Below are positions 49,189 to 58,231 of a DNA stretch of 64,000 nucleotides, piece by piece. The notes beneath the pieces were generated by a model. The model saw only the letters and a list, made by a program, of their open reading frames with translations. It was not told the DNA's origin and did no database searches. How positions within the stretch are numbered: position 1 is the first letter of the stretch; every line of letters begins with the position of its first letter. The stretch is taken from NCBI RefSeq assembly GCF_000518805.1, contig NZ_JAEH01000030.1, positions 1-64,000 on the forward strand. The letters run 5' to 3'. A program made the position numbers and the translations under genes. This DNA comes from Shewanella waksmanii ATCC BAA-643. GTDB taxonomy: Bacteria; Pseudomonadota; Gammaproteobacteria; Enterobacterales; Shewanellaceae.

Positions 49189-50709
49189 ATGGCTATAGCC
49201 TGTGTCAGTACACGCGCCAATAAAGGGGTGGAAGCCCCAGCGGTTACCGTAGAAGTCCACCTCAGTAACGGCTTACCTGCATTTAATCTGGTTGGCCTAC
49301 CAGAAACTTCAGTTAAAGAAGCGAAAGAGCGAGTCCGCAGCGCAATCATTAATGCTGGGTTTGAGTTTCCCATGAAGCGTATCACCGTCAACTTAGCTCC
49401 CGCTGACCTGCCTAAACAGGGCGGTCGCTATGATTTACCCATCGCTATCGGCATTTTAGCGGCATCAAAGCAGATCCCGATGCAATCACTTAACGACCAT
49501 GAATTTGTTGGCGAACTAGCTCTATCCGGTCAAGTCCGCTACTGCCAAGGACTGTTGCCGGTGATTGTGGATGCCAGCAAACAACACAGTAAGCTGGTTA
49601 TGCCGGTAGATAATCGTCAGGAAACTGAACTGGTCGGTTATCAACACTGCTACTTTGCCACTCATCTGCAGCAACTCAGTGAATATTTACATGGCCAATC
49701 ACTGCTGCCCAGAATAGATAGCCAAACCCACTGGGTGAGTGAAGAACCTAATGAGCAAATGGGCTGTCTTACCGATGTGATTGGCCAGTACCAAGCCAAA
49801 CAGGCTTTAGAGATAGCCGCAGCGGGGCAACACAACTTACTGATGTTGGGCAGCCCTGGTACCGGCAAAACGATGCTCGCCAGCCGAATTATCGGCCTAC
49901 TGCCCGATCTTAACTACGATCAAGCTCTGGAAGTCGCCGCAATTCACTCGGTAGCCGGTCAACCGCTATCAGTGCAACGTTTCTATCGACGTCCATTTCG
50001 AACGCCACACCATACCAGCTCAGCCACGGCGCTGGTCGGCGGTGGGACCATTCCCAAACCGGGAGAGATCTCCTTAGCTCATCATGGTGTGTTGTTTTTA
50101 GATGAGATCGCCGAGTTCCCTCGTAAGGTACTTGATTGTTTGCGTGAACCGATGGAAACGGGAGAAGTCACCATATCTCGCGCTGCCGCTAAACTAAGAT
50201 TCGATAGCCGCTTTCAGCTCATCGCGGCCATGAACCCCAGCCCATGTGGTGATGTAAATCAGTCTCGGGCCAGCAGTGATCAAATCCAGCGCTACTTATC
50301 TCGCCTATCGGGGCCATTTCTCGATCGATTCGATCTGACCATTGAAGTCCCTAAACTACCTGAAGGCACCCTGACAAAAACCGACAACAGTGGTGAAACC
50401 AGCGCCGAAGTGGCGCAGCGGGTACTGCGTGCCAGAGAGATCCAACTGCAACGTTTTGGCGTGCTCAATAGCCAGCTCAGTGGTAAGCAGCTAAAACAAG
50501 CGGGCTTCCAGCATGCCGACCTGCAATTTTTAGAACAAAGTGTGCATAAATTAGGGTTGTCAGTCCGTAGTTTTCATCGACTCCAACGGGTCGCTCGTAC
50601 TATTGCGGATTTACAGCAAAGTCAACAAGTTTGCCGCCGTCACATAGCCCAAGCGCTAGGCTATCGCGCCATGGATCGATTACTCAACAGCTTAAACAGT
50701 CCCTATTAA
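49189..50709 (+). CDS. comM: YifB/ComM-family Mg-chelatase-like AAA+ ATPase
   Basis: A 506-residue protein, the length of E. coli YifB. It has an N-terminal ChlI-type Lon-like domain, an AAA+ core with Walker A GSPGTGKT (about residue 222) and Walker B VLFLDEIAEF, and a C-terminal Mg-chelatase domain. In naturally transformable bacteria the homologue ComM is a branch-migration helicase that promotes integration of incoming DNA. ATG at 49189 is chosen over a TTG two codons earlier because AAAAGGA is 7 bases upstream. Confidence 0.92.
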   Translation: MAIACVSTRANKGVEAPAVTVEVHLSNGLPAFNLVGLPETSVKEAKERVRSAIINAGFEFPMKRITVNLAPADLPKQGGRYDLPIAIGILAASKQIPMQSLNDHEFVGELALSGQVRYCQGLLPVIVDASKQHSKLVMPVDNRQETELVGYQHCYFATHLQQLSEYLHGQSLLPRIDSQTHWVSEEPNEQMGCLTDVIGQYQAKQALEIAAAGQHNLLMLGSPGTGKTMLASRIIGLLPDLNYDQALEVAAIHSVAGQPLSVQRFYRRPFRTPHHTSSATALVGGGTIPKPGEISLAHHGVLFLDEIAEFPRKVLDCLREPMETGEVTISRAAAKLRFDSRFQLIAAMNPSPCGDVNQSRASSDQIQRYLSRLSGPFLDRFDLTIEVPKLPEGTLTKTDNSGETSAEVAQRVLRAREIQLQRFGVLNSQLSGKQLKQAGFQHADLQFLEQSVHKLGLSVRSFHRLQRVARTIADLQQSQQVCRRHIAQALGYRAMDRLLNSLNSPY

Positions 50710-50842
50710 TTGTGCTAAACACCAGTTAATCCCACTGGATAACGGACATTTAGGCGAATAACCCTAACTTAATCGTCTTGTCGATTGAGTGAAACGCGCG
50801 CAAAGAGTAATATAGTCGACCAAAATTTTCATTGGGGATGAA

Positions 50843-51745
50843 ATGGGTCGCGTGTTAACAACAATCAGAGGCAGTGTGGTTTTCTGCTGCTTAGTCATCA
50901 ATACTCTGTTTTGGGTTACCCCCATTTTATTTATGAGTATATTTAAACTGATCCCTCTGACAAGCATGCGCAAGCTGTGCAGCTACATCCTCGACAACTG
51001 TGCCAGTGCATGGATTTCGGTCAACTATGGCATTGAGAAACTCTTCCATCCGGTTGCGGTCAACATCAATATTGACGGCGAGCTGTCACCAAAAGACTGG
51101 TACATGGTGGTCGCTAATCACCAATCTTGGGTCGATATTTTAGTGCTGCAACGGGTATTGAATCGTAAAATTCCGTTTTTAAAGTTCTTTTTAAAACAAG
51201 AACTCATCTATGTGCCTGTACTTGGACTTGCCTGGTGGGCACTCGATTTTCCATTTATGCGCCGCTACAGCACGGCACAATTGCGAAAGAACCCTAAATT
51301 ACGCGGTAAAGATATTGAAATTACGCGCCGAGCGTGTAATAAATTTAAGCACAAGCCTGTCAGCATTATGAACTTTGTTGAAGGGACTCGCTTTAGTGAT
51401 AGCAAACATAGCAAGCAAAACTCGCCGTATCAGCATTTACTTAAGCCCAAAGCGGGGGGCATGGCTTTTGCGTTATCAGCAATGGGAGAGCACATTCATA
51501 AGCTAGTGAATGTGTCGATTTATTATCCTGAAGGAACACCAAGTTTTTGGCAGTTTATCAGCGGCCAAGTCAAACATATTGATATCAGCATACGCGTCAG
51601 CGAAATCAGCGACACCATGCGCGGCGACTATGTGAATGACCGGCAGTTTAAAATTGCCTTTCAAGAGCAGCTAAATACATTGTGGCAAGATAAAGATGCA
51701 GAGTTGAGTCAACTTGCCCAGCAACACGTACAACCAAAGGTATAA
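50843..51745 (+). CDS. 1-acylglycerol-3-phosphate acyltransferase-like protein (YihG-like), copy 1
   Basis: A 300-residue membrane acyltransferase with an N-terminal transmembrane segment (about 12-33), the HX4D catalytic motif in NHQSWVD, and a downstream FVEGTRFS substrate-binding motif. It matches the YihG/PlsC-like family that acylates lysophosphatidic acid. A closely similar gene follows 7 bases later, so this is one half of a tandem duplication. Confidence 0.88.
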   Translation: MGRVLTTIRGSVVFCCLVINTLFWVTPILFMSIFKLIPLTSMRKLCSYILDNCASAWISVNYGIEKLFHPVAVNINIDGELSPKDWYMVVANHQSWVDILVLQRVLNRKIPFLKFFLKQELIYVPVLGLAWWALDFPFMRRYSTAQLRKNPKLRGKDIEITRRACNKFKHKPVSIMNFVEGTRFSDSKHSKQNSPYQHLLKPKAGGMAFALSAMGEHIHKLVNVSIYYPEGTPSFWQFISGQVKHIDISIRVSEISDTMRGDYVNDRQFKIAFQEQLNTLWQDKDAELSQLAQQHVQPKV

Positions 51746-51752
51746 TTTTCGC

Positions 51753-52691
51753 ATGTTTAACTTTTTGCCCGGCCCCGTTCTTTTCTTACTAAGTAGCGTT
51801 TTATTAGTAATAAACACCGTGGTATGGAGCAGCTTTATTATTATCGGCGGCTTGATCAAGTTTGTTATGCCGATTCGCGTTATACGCACAGGGCTAAGCC
51901 ATTTAATGAACCGGTTCATGTGGGCTTGGGCACTCTGCAATGGCGGCATCTTATTTCTTATCGCCAAAATCGAGTGGGATGTCGAAGGTCTGGAGGGACT
52001 TAAACCTGATGGCTGGTACTTGCTCATCAGTAATCACCTAAGTGGTTTCGATATTGCCGCGCTCACCTACGTACTGCGTAATAACATTCCAATGTTAAAG
52101 TTCTTCTTAAAAAAAGAGCTGCTCTATGTCCCCTTTATGGGGCTTGGCTGCTGGGCGCTAGATATGCCGTTTATGAATCGCACCAGCCCTAAACAGCTGA
52201 AAAAGAACCCTAGACTCAAAGGGAAAGACTTAGAAACAACCCGACGCTCTTGCGCTAAGTTTAAGTACACCCCCACCTCTATCATCAACTATGTTGAAGG
52301 CAGCCGGTTTACTAAAGAAAAACACGCTCGCCAAGGTGCGCCATACCGCTATTTATTGCGTCCCAAAGCCGGTGGTATTGCATTTACCCTTTCTGCAATG
52401 GGTGAGCAATTTACTAACTTATTGAATGTCACTTTAGTTTACCCTGACGCGCCAGACGACGTACTGGCCGGCGTAATGCACGGTAAGGTAAAACGCATTG
52501 TTGTGCGTATCGAAACCCTGCCTGTTCCTGAAGTGGATGACAAACGTTACTTCAATGATGCCGAATGCCGGGCGCAGTTCCAGCGTTGGCTAAATGGTAT
52601 TTGGCAGCAAAAAGATGAGCAAATTCATCAGATATTGCTTAAACATGATTCACACCAGCTGGTGAAAGATAAACCCGCCAACGTCAATTAA
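51753..52691 (+). CDS. 1-acylglycerol-3-phosphate acyltransferase-like protein (YihG-like), copy 2
   Basis: A 312-residue paralogue of the preceding gene. The HX4D position reads NHLSGFD, with His and Asp kept, and the substrate motif reads YVEGSRFT. Shared blocks such as LKFFLK.EL.YVP and LRPKAGG..F.LSAMGE show common descent. Start 51753 is preferred over a longer frame that would overlap the upstream gene. The two proteins may differ in acyl-chain preference; that is inference. Confidence 0.87.
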   Translation: MFNFLPGPVLFLLSSVLLVINTVVWSSFIIIGGLIKFVMPIRVIRTGLSHLMNRFMWAWALCNGGILFLIAKIEWDVEGLEGLKPDGWYLLISNHLSGFDIAALTYVLRNNIPMLKFFLKKELLYVPFMGLGCWALDMPFMNRTSPKQLKKNPRLKGKDLETTRRSCAKFKYTPTSIINYVEGSRFTKEKHARQGAPYRYLLRPKAGGIAFTLSAMGEQFTNLLNVTLVYPDAPDDVLAGVMHGKVKRIVVRIETLPVPEVDDKRYFNDAECRAQFQRWLNGIWQQKDEQIHQILLKHDSHQLVKDKPANVN

Positions 52692-52723
52692 AAACAGATT
52701 GGTTTTTGAATCATCGTGACATA

Positions 52724-52752
52724 AATAAGGCACCTTTCGGTGCCTTATTATT
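52724..52752. terminator. Bidirectional terminator between acyltransferase and BCAT genes
   Basis: A perfect 11-bp stem (AATAAGGCACC / GGTGCCTTATT) with a TTTC loop lies between the converging genes. Confidence 0.85.
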
Positions 52753-52775
52753 ATCTATTCAACGGACGCTATCGC

Positions 52776-53870
52776 TTAAACTGGGGCTAATCTCGGCACC
52801 AAACGCACCCAGTCACCTGGAGCGGCTAGTTTGCCTTTTTGAATATCGGTTAGCACCTGATAGATTCGACGAGTATGCGGCCCGACTTCACCATCACCCA
52901 CGGTCACAACACGATTGTCTTCAAAAATGTACGAACCGACTGGAGAAACCACAGCTGCGGTACCAAAGCCACCAGCTTCGATAATCTCGCCGGCTTCAAT
53001 GTCGGCAAGGAATTGGTCGAGCATCACCGTTTCTTGACGCACTTCGCAGCCCAGTAACTCACCCAACTCTAATATCGATTGCGAGGTAATTGACTTCAAA
53101 ATGGTGTCAGTGAACGTTGGGATAATAATGGTGCCGTCTTTACACACATGAAAGTGGTTCATCGCCCCCACTTCTTCAATCTGCTTATTATTAGCATCAA
53201 GATACAGTACTTGCGCCGCGCCATATTCCGCCGCCGCTTTACCTGCTTTTAACGATGCAGCGTAGTTACCAGCCGCTTTAGAAGCTCCTGTCCCCCCGCT
53301 CACCGCGCGATGAAAACGCTCACTGATTAGTAGGCGAATGGCTTTATCAAAACCGTCAGAGTAGTACGGACCGCTTGGACTTAAGATCACGCAGAAGGTG
53401 TACTGCTCACTCGGACTGACCGATAAACGATCTTCGGTAGCAAATAGGAATGGGCGAATATATAAGCACGCGCCATCTTGCATTGGGAACCAAAGTCTAT
53501 CGACATCAATCAGAGCGTTGATGGCCGCAAGCTGTTTGTCTTCATCCAAACCTGGAATACATAAGATATCGGCAGAGCGATTAAGTCGCTGCGCATTTTT
53601 ATCGAGACGGAAGGTGTAGATCTCACCGTCTTCATGCTTAAAGGCTTTAGCACCTTCAAACACCGATTGGCCGTAGTGCAGCGCAATTGCACCCGGTGCC
53701 ACTTCAAAAGGACCGTAAGGTACAATCCTTGGATCTCGCCACTCCCCATCGCGATAATCCATTAAAAACATATGGTCAGTTCTGAGGTTACCAAAGCCAA
53801 CATTTTCCGCTGGCTCAAACTGCTCAGTACGGCGTTCAGACGCAGGTTTTAAGTTATAGTTTATTTGCAT
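52776..53870 (-). CDS. Branched-chain amino acid aminotransferase, type II (BCAT)
   Basis: A 364-residue PLP transaminase of the longer BCAT type (eukaryote/Bacillus YwaA-like). The PLP Lys is in GASKAAGNYAASLKA (about residue 205), and LHYGQSVFEGAKAF is the usual N-terminal motif. It is a second BCAA transaminase in this window, beside the shorter IlvE. It may serve degradation or compensate for IlvE. It is transcribed alone; the 222 bases upstream hold no gene. Confidence 0.92.
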   Translation of the reverse strand: MQINYNLKPASERRTEQFEPAENVGFGNLRTDHMFLMDYRDGEWRDPRIVPYGPFEVAPGAIALHYGQSVFEGAKAFKHEDGEIYTFRLDKNAQRLNRSADILCIPGLDEDKQLAAINALIDVDRLWFPMQDGACLYIRPFLFATEDRLSVSPSEQYTFCVILSPSGPYYSDGFDKAIRLLISERFHRAVSGGTGASKAAGNYAASLKAGKAAAEYGAAQVLYLDANNKQIEEVGAMNHFHVCKDGTIIIPTFTDTILKSITSQSILELGELLGCEVRQETVMLDQFLADIEAGEIIEAGGFGTAAVVSPVGSYIFEDNRVVTVGDGEVGPHTRRIYQVLTDIQKGKLAAPGDWVRLVPRLAPV

Positions 53871-54092
53871 TGTATACCACCTTGATTACTGACCTAGCAG
53901 ACTATGGATGCACTAAGCTAAAGTCAAGCCAAAACACCTTAACCCTTAGTCTACTCATCTTGGTGGTAACGCATTGCCATGACGCCACACACTCAGATAA
54001 GAATCCTTGTGTTAGCTAGCAAGTCTCAAAAAAGCTTCAACAGATGGTGATGATAAGTCTTGATATTCCCCGTGCGCAGGACTATCAATAAC

Positions 54093-54860
54093 TTAAATTT
54101 CAATTCGGCTACAGCTAACCGCTTTACCTGTTGCTAGACAGGTTTCACATGTACGCTGTTTACCATCTCCATGATCTAAGAATTGCTGTACCCGCTGGCT
54201 CAAGTCCTGCATCATTTCCTGAGTAATTGGACTTCGCCATTGGTAGCGATTCATTAAACGACTAATATGACGTAACCCATCGGTCGCATCGGGGCTTAAG
54301 TACTTCTCATCCATCAAACCACTTTGATAGGAGGAAGTCGCCCCGGCGAGAAAGAAATAGAGCATCTGGGTTAAATCCTTCACTTCTTGCTCGTTAGCAT
54401 GTAACTCTCCAGCAGCCACCGCATCTTCCAATGGGTTGCGGATACAGCTCCAGAATAAGTTTACTCTGTTGCGTAAAATAGCTATTTTTTCAGGACTAGC
54501 TAATTGCCAAAACATGCTATTAATCGACACTACTCTTAATATATTAAATATTGGGCTTCTCTTAACTAACTCAAAAGTAAAAAGAAGTGGCAATACAGCT
54601 CGTTCATGAATAGTTAAATAAGGATTATCTTTAATAAAATCCGGCATTCTTGAGGAAGTTGTATTGCGTAAAAACAAACAGACTAAAACGTCCTCTTTTG
54701 ATTCGAAATATTTATATAGTGTATTAGTTGAACACTCTGCACCTTTAGCTATCTGAGCAAACCTAAATGAAACAACACCTTGATTATCAATCAATTTTTC
54801 AGAAACATCCAGTAACTGATTACATCTAATTGCATCGATTTTATTTCCTGGACAATGCAT
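54093..54860 (-). CDS. TetR-type regulator with Cys-rich termini, divergent from the reductase operon
   Basis: A 255-residue regulator. The N-terminal DNA-binding domain is TetR-like (IAKGAECSTNTLYKYFESKEDVL), and a long helical domain follows. The C-terminus carries CETC and a further Cys within the last 18 residues, and a Cys lies near the N-terminus, so metal or redox sensing is possible. ATG at 54860 with GAGG upstream is preferred over an in-frame GTG two codons earlier. It is divergent from the flavoprotein operon and is the obvious candidate for its regulator. Confidence 0.82.
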   Translation of the reverse strand: MHCPGNKIDAIRCNQLLDVSEKLIDNQGVVSFRFAQIAKGAECSTNTLYKYFESKEDVLVCLFLRNTTSSRMPDFIKDNPYLTIHERAVLPLLFTFELVKRSPIFNILRVVSINSMFWQLASPEKIAILRNRVNLFWSCIRNPLEDAVAAGELHANEQEVKDLTQMLYFFLAGATSSYQSGLMDEKYLSPDATDGLRHISRLMNRYQWRSPITQEMMQDLSQRVQQFLDHGDGKQRTCETCLATGKAVSCSRIEI

Positions 54861-54926
54861 ATCCACCTCGTAATATTGAGTGTGTTCAAGTTTATATTAC
54901 GGCCATTAAACGCTTTTTATACTTAA

Positions 54927-54941
54927 AAGAAACATTTTCTT
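54927..54941. promoter_or_regulatory. Dyad in the divergent promoter region
   Basis: AAGAAA-CAT-TTTCTT lies between the TetR-type gene and the flavoprotein operon and may be an operator. Nearby (about 54978-54995) TGTGA-N6 forms one good CRP-like half site with a poor partner. Confidence 0.35.
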
Positions 54942-55049
54942 GAACAGTGCCACAAAAAAGATTCTCCCCCCATATAAAGTGTGATTTTGCGCATGTTTGG
55001 TTAAATCATGAAGGCATATTGTTACCCCAAGTTAATCGGAGGCAACAAT

Positions 55050-56552
55050 ATGCAAACAAGACGTTCATTTTTAAAATTTGGTGCGAGTGCAGCCACTGTA
55101 GGTGCGCTTGCCCCTTTAACTGCACATGCCCAATCAAACCAAGTTGAATGGGATGAGTCCCATGAAGTCGTCATCGTCGGTTCTGGCTTCGCAGGCTTAG
55201 CCGCTGCAGTAGAAGCGGCGAAACTTGGCGCGAAAGATATTGTCATTTTTGAAAAGCTTGGCGTATATGGCGGTAACTCAACATTGAATGCTGGCCAAGC
55301 TTGCTTTGCCAATACCGACCTGCAAAAGAAACTAGGGATTGAAGATAGCGCCGAGCTGATGGTTCAAGACCAATTAAAATCGGGTCGCGGTTATGCCAGT
55401 GAAGAATTGCTACGCCACAGTGCTGAGCTCGGCCCCTACATCTATCAACTCACCAAAGATTGTGGTTGCGTTTATCGCGACCACATCATCAATACAGGCG
55501 GTACAAGTGCAACTCGCAGTCACCAAGTCATCGAACGCAGTGGTGCAGGTTTCATCCGCCCAATGTTGAAAACGGCTCGCAGCTATGGGGTCAAAACTAA
55601 AATCCGCCATAAGTTTGAGCACCTCATTACTGCAAAAGACGGCACAGTTCTAGGGATTCAAATTCGCAAAGGTTACCACTTCAGCCATGAGGACTCAGGC
55701 AAACTCATCAATGTAAAAGCCGAAAAAGGTGTACTCATTGCTACCGGTGGATTCGGCGCGAACGTCTCTTTTAGACAAGCACTTGATCCAAATCTTGGTG
55801 AAGAGGTCGGCTGCACCAACGCCCGAGGTGCCACCGGTGACGGCTTAGTTGCAATGCTCGCTGAGGGGGCGATGCCTGTGCATTTGAGCTTCATTCAATC
55901 TGGCCCTTGGGCATCACCAGACGAAGGTGGGTTTGGCTACGGTGCTGGTTTCTCTCTGTACAACTTCCCCCACTCAATTGCCATCGACCGTAACACGGGG
56001 CAGCGCTTCATGAACGAGACCGCAGACCGCAAAACACGCGCTGATTTAGAAGTTCAGCGTCGCGACAAAGACGGCAACCCTAATCCAGCACTATTGATCG
56101 CCCCTAAACACGAAGCAAAAAAAGATCCTTCAATGGAAAATGTACTGCGCTACAACGTTGCATGGGAATTCGATAGCGTCGAAGCCATTGCCAAGCATTT
56201 CGACCTACCACTCGCGGCACTGAAACAACAAATTAACGATTGGAACCAATACGTTAAGCAAGGTGAAGACCCGCAGTTTGGCAAACGGATGAATATGAGC
56301 ACCGGCATCTACCTTACCGCTCCGTTTATCGTACAACGACTTTGGCCCAAGGTTCACTACTGCCAAGGTGGTATTCAAATTAACACTAAGGCCGAAGTGA
56401 TCGCAGCCAAAAATGGCCTTCCTATCCCCCGCTTGTATGCAGCCGGTGAAGTCTCCGGTGGCGTCCATGGCGTCAGTCGCCTCGGTGGCTGCTCTACCCC
56501 TGAATGCATGGCCTTTGGTGTTACCGCTGCCCGTTCGATGATGAAAGCTTAA
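55050..56552 (+). CDS. Periplasmic flavoprotein reductase subunit (flavocytochrome c / fumarate-reductase family) with Tat signal
   Basis: A 500-residue exported FAD protein. The Tat signal has TRRSFLKFG, with cleavage near residue 28. The dinucleotide-binding motif is VGSGFAG (residues 43-49) and the FAD domain closes with AAGEVSGGVHG. Compared by eye with Shewanella Fcc3, the general-acid Arg (402) aligns with Arg327 and substrate Arg (544) with Arg477. Fumarate-binding His365 aligns with Gly285 (SGPW instead of AHPT), and His504 with Tyr437. Hence a reductase of an unsaturated acid other than fumarate is likely. There is no heme domain of its own; the next gene supplies it. GGAGG precedes the start. 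Confidence 0.87.
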   Translation: MQTRRSFLKFGASAATVGALAPLTAHAQSNQVEWDESHEVVIVGSGFAGLAAAVEAAKLGAKDIVIFEKLGVYGGNSTLNAGQACFANTDLQKKLGIEDSAELMVQDQLKSGRGYASEELLRHSAELGPYIYQLTKDCGCVYRDHIINTGGTSATRSHQVIERSGAGFIRPMLKTARSYGVKTKIRHKFEHLITAKDGTVLGIQIRKGYHFSHEDSGKLINVKAEKGVLIATGGFGANVSFRQALDPNLGEEVGCTNARGATGDGLVAMLAEGAMPVHLSFIQSGPWASPDEGGFGYGAGFSLYNFPHSIAIDRNTGQRFMNETADRKTRADLEVQRRDKDGNPNPALLIAPKHEAKKDPSMENVLRYNVAWEFDSVEAIAKHFDLPLAALKQQINDWNQYVKQGEDPQFGKRMNMSTGIYLTAPFIVQRLWPKVHYCQGGIQINTKAEVIAAKNGLPIPRLYAAGEVSGGVHGVSRLGGCSTPECMAFGVTAARSMMKA

Positions 56553-56561
56553 GGATTCACT

Positions 56562-56912
56562 ATGAAACTAATCACCCCGTTAATCGCCCTCGTTATTAGC
56601 AGTGCTATAGCCTCGACCGCCATGGCAAGAGATCAGCGCGAGTATCACCAGATGGTTTATGACTCTGGATGCAAAACTTGCCATGACCAGGGACTTAAAA
56701 GCTTCCCATCTGACACGGCCTGTCTGCAGTGCCACGATATGAGTGACTTGGCGAAACAAACTGCTCGAAAAGGCCACGATGCCAAACAAAATCCCCATGA
56801 CAGCATGCATTACGGCCAAGAAGCCCCTTGTATGGAGTGCCATGGTGAGCACACCAAAAAGCAAGCCATCTGTATGGACTGCCACAATTTCGACTACCCA
56901 AAATTTAACTAA
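56562..56912 (+). CDS. Small periplasmic tetraheme cytochrome c
   Basis: A 116-residue protein with a Sec signal peptide (cleavage at about residue 21, AMA) and four CxxCH heme sites: CKTCH, CLQCH, CMECH and CMDCH. This matches the N-terminal tetraheme domain of flavocytochrome c fumarate reductases, here as a separate polypeptide. It starts 9 bases after the flavoprotein gene and is the probable electron donor to it, carrying electrons from a quinol dehydrogenase such as CymA encoded elsewhere. Confidence 0.92.
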   Translation: MKLITPLIALVISSAIASTAMARDQREYHQMVYDSGCKTCHDQGLKSFPSDTACLQCHDMSDLAKQTARKGHDAKQNPHDSMHYGQEAPCMECHGEHTKKQAICMDCHNFDYPKFN

Positions 56913-56939
56913 AACTTGTAATTAAAAAAGGAAATGATG

Positions 56940-57677
56940 ATGAAAAACTTACTAACACTTTCTGCTGTTCTACTTTCAGGTTGCGCCATCGCTGCCGACA
57001 AACCAGCAGATCAACCTTGGCACAATGAAAAGCCAACGTTATCAACAATCAATGCGCCAACCAAAGTCATGCCCATGGTGTGTAAGCAAGAACAAGCCAT
57101 GGCTTACCTTAAACAGCTGCAAAGCGGCGATAAGGACATCTATACCATTAAATCAAACGATCACGGCGGCACAGGGGCCAATGAATCAGGCTGGTTAACT
57201 TGGCGCGTTGATGACCCAAGTAACTTAATTCCATGCCCTGAAGGCGGTGCGGCAGCCACAGAAGTGGGAATGTGCTGGAAGGAACTAAATGATGAACCAA
57301 CCGTTATCGGTTTAGTGCGTGTCGCGCCGGGCACAGCCGCTCCTCACTATCATAGAGAAATGGAGTGTTACTACGGATTGAGTGGTCAAGGTCTCACCTG
57401 GGCACAAGAGCGCATGCAGCCTTTTGGCCCTGGTGACTATATCGAGATCCCAAGTAAAGCCATTCACTACACCCCCAATACTTATGACGATCAAGATTTG
57501 ATCTACATGTACTGGTTCCCGCTTGATGGCAAATTCTCAACCTTTAAGTACCAATGGCCACAGGATGTTGGACCTGGTGAGCAACTAATGTTCGACTTTG
57601 TTCCTTACACCAACTCTAAGTTGGTTCGTTCTGGCAACGGTGGTTACGGCTGGGATGTCGTCCAAAAGTCTAAATAG
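56940..57677 (+). CDS. Exported cupin-domain protein
   Basis: A 245-residue protein with an N-terminal signal that reads as a lipobox (LSGC, Cys15) or an ordinary signal peptide (AIAA-DK). The cupin motifs are complete: motif 1 has His136, His138 and Glu142, and motif 2 has His176. Tyr144 is two residues after the Glu. This H-x-H-x3-E-x-Y spacing with His 40 residues after the first is compatible with metal-dependent cupin lyases such as DMSP lyases, but also with other cupins. Start 56940 is chosen among three in-frame ATGs because AAGGA is 7 bases upstream. Function unknown. Confidence 0.78.
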   Translation: MKNLLTLSAVLLSGCAIAADKPADQPWHNEKPTLSTINAPTKVMPMVCKQEQAMAYLKQLQSGDKDIYTIKSNDHGGTGANESGWLTWRVDDPSNLIPCPEGGAAATEVGMCWKELNDEPTVIGLVRVAPGTAAPHYHREMECYYGLSGQGLTWAQERMQPFGPGDYIEIPSKAIHYTPNTYDDQDLIYMYWFPLDGKFSTFKYQWPQDVGPGEQLMFDFVPYTNSKLVRSGNGGYGWDVVQKSK

Positions 57678-57732
57678 TCCGGTTAAATCGTTAACTAGGA
57701 AGGGCTAGCTACGGTTAGCCCTATTAAATACC

Positions 57733-58200
57733 ATGAAAAAATCCCTAATATTGCTACTTACTTGGCTATTGAGTACACCTCTTTACGCTACAGAAGCACT
57801 GGCGATTCTCTGGCAAAATTTGGCACCTGGTGCCAGTCATTTACCGGCAGAAACTAATGTGAATCACGAGCTAGATGGCAAGACCGTCATCATCCCTGGG
57901 TTTGTAGTACCACTTGATGGCTTAGATGTCAGTCAAAGTAAAAACTTTTTGCTCACACCTCAGCAAGGCGCCTGTTTTCATAAGCCACCAGCACCTGCTA
58001 ACCAGCTTATTCATGTGGTCTTTGACGAGCCAATCGCCATTCCTAATCCTGAGCAGCCCATATACATAGCTGGCACGCTAACAATCAAACCCGCTCAATC
58101 TGGGTTTGCCAAAACCGGCTATGCGCTTAAAGGCATCGAAGCAATCAATTACCCAACAACTGCAGCTCATACAAATGAGCCTCATGCACACCAACATTGA
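57733..58200 (+). CDS. DUF3299-family exported protein
   Basis: A 155-residue protein with a Sec signal peptide (about 19 residues, LYA-TE). The body matches DUF3299: LDGKTVIIPGFVVPL, then FLLTPQQGACFHKPPAPANQLIHV with the conserved Cys-x-His-x-PPxPxNQ block. DUF3299 proteins are found beside transport and metal-linked genes, and their role is not known. It ends in a His-rich tail (HTNEPHAHQH) that could bind metal. It is the fourth gene of the operon. Confidence 0.82.
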   Translation: MKKSLILLLTWLLSTPLYATEALAILWQNLAPGASHLPAETNVNHELDGKTVIIPGFVVPLDGLDVSQSKNFLLTPQQGACFHKPPAPANQLIHVVFDEPIAIPNPEQPIYIAGTLTIKPAQSGFAKTGYALKGIEAINYPTTAAHTNEPHAHQH

Positions 58201-58231
58201 AACACATCATCGCGTAGACAAGGAAATGAAG

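Noticed and set aside
54978..54995. Full CRP site upstream of the flavoprotein operon
   Set aside because: Only the TGTGA half matches; the second half is too far from consensus to be called a site.
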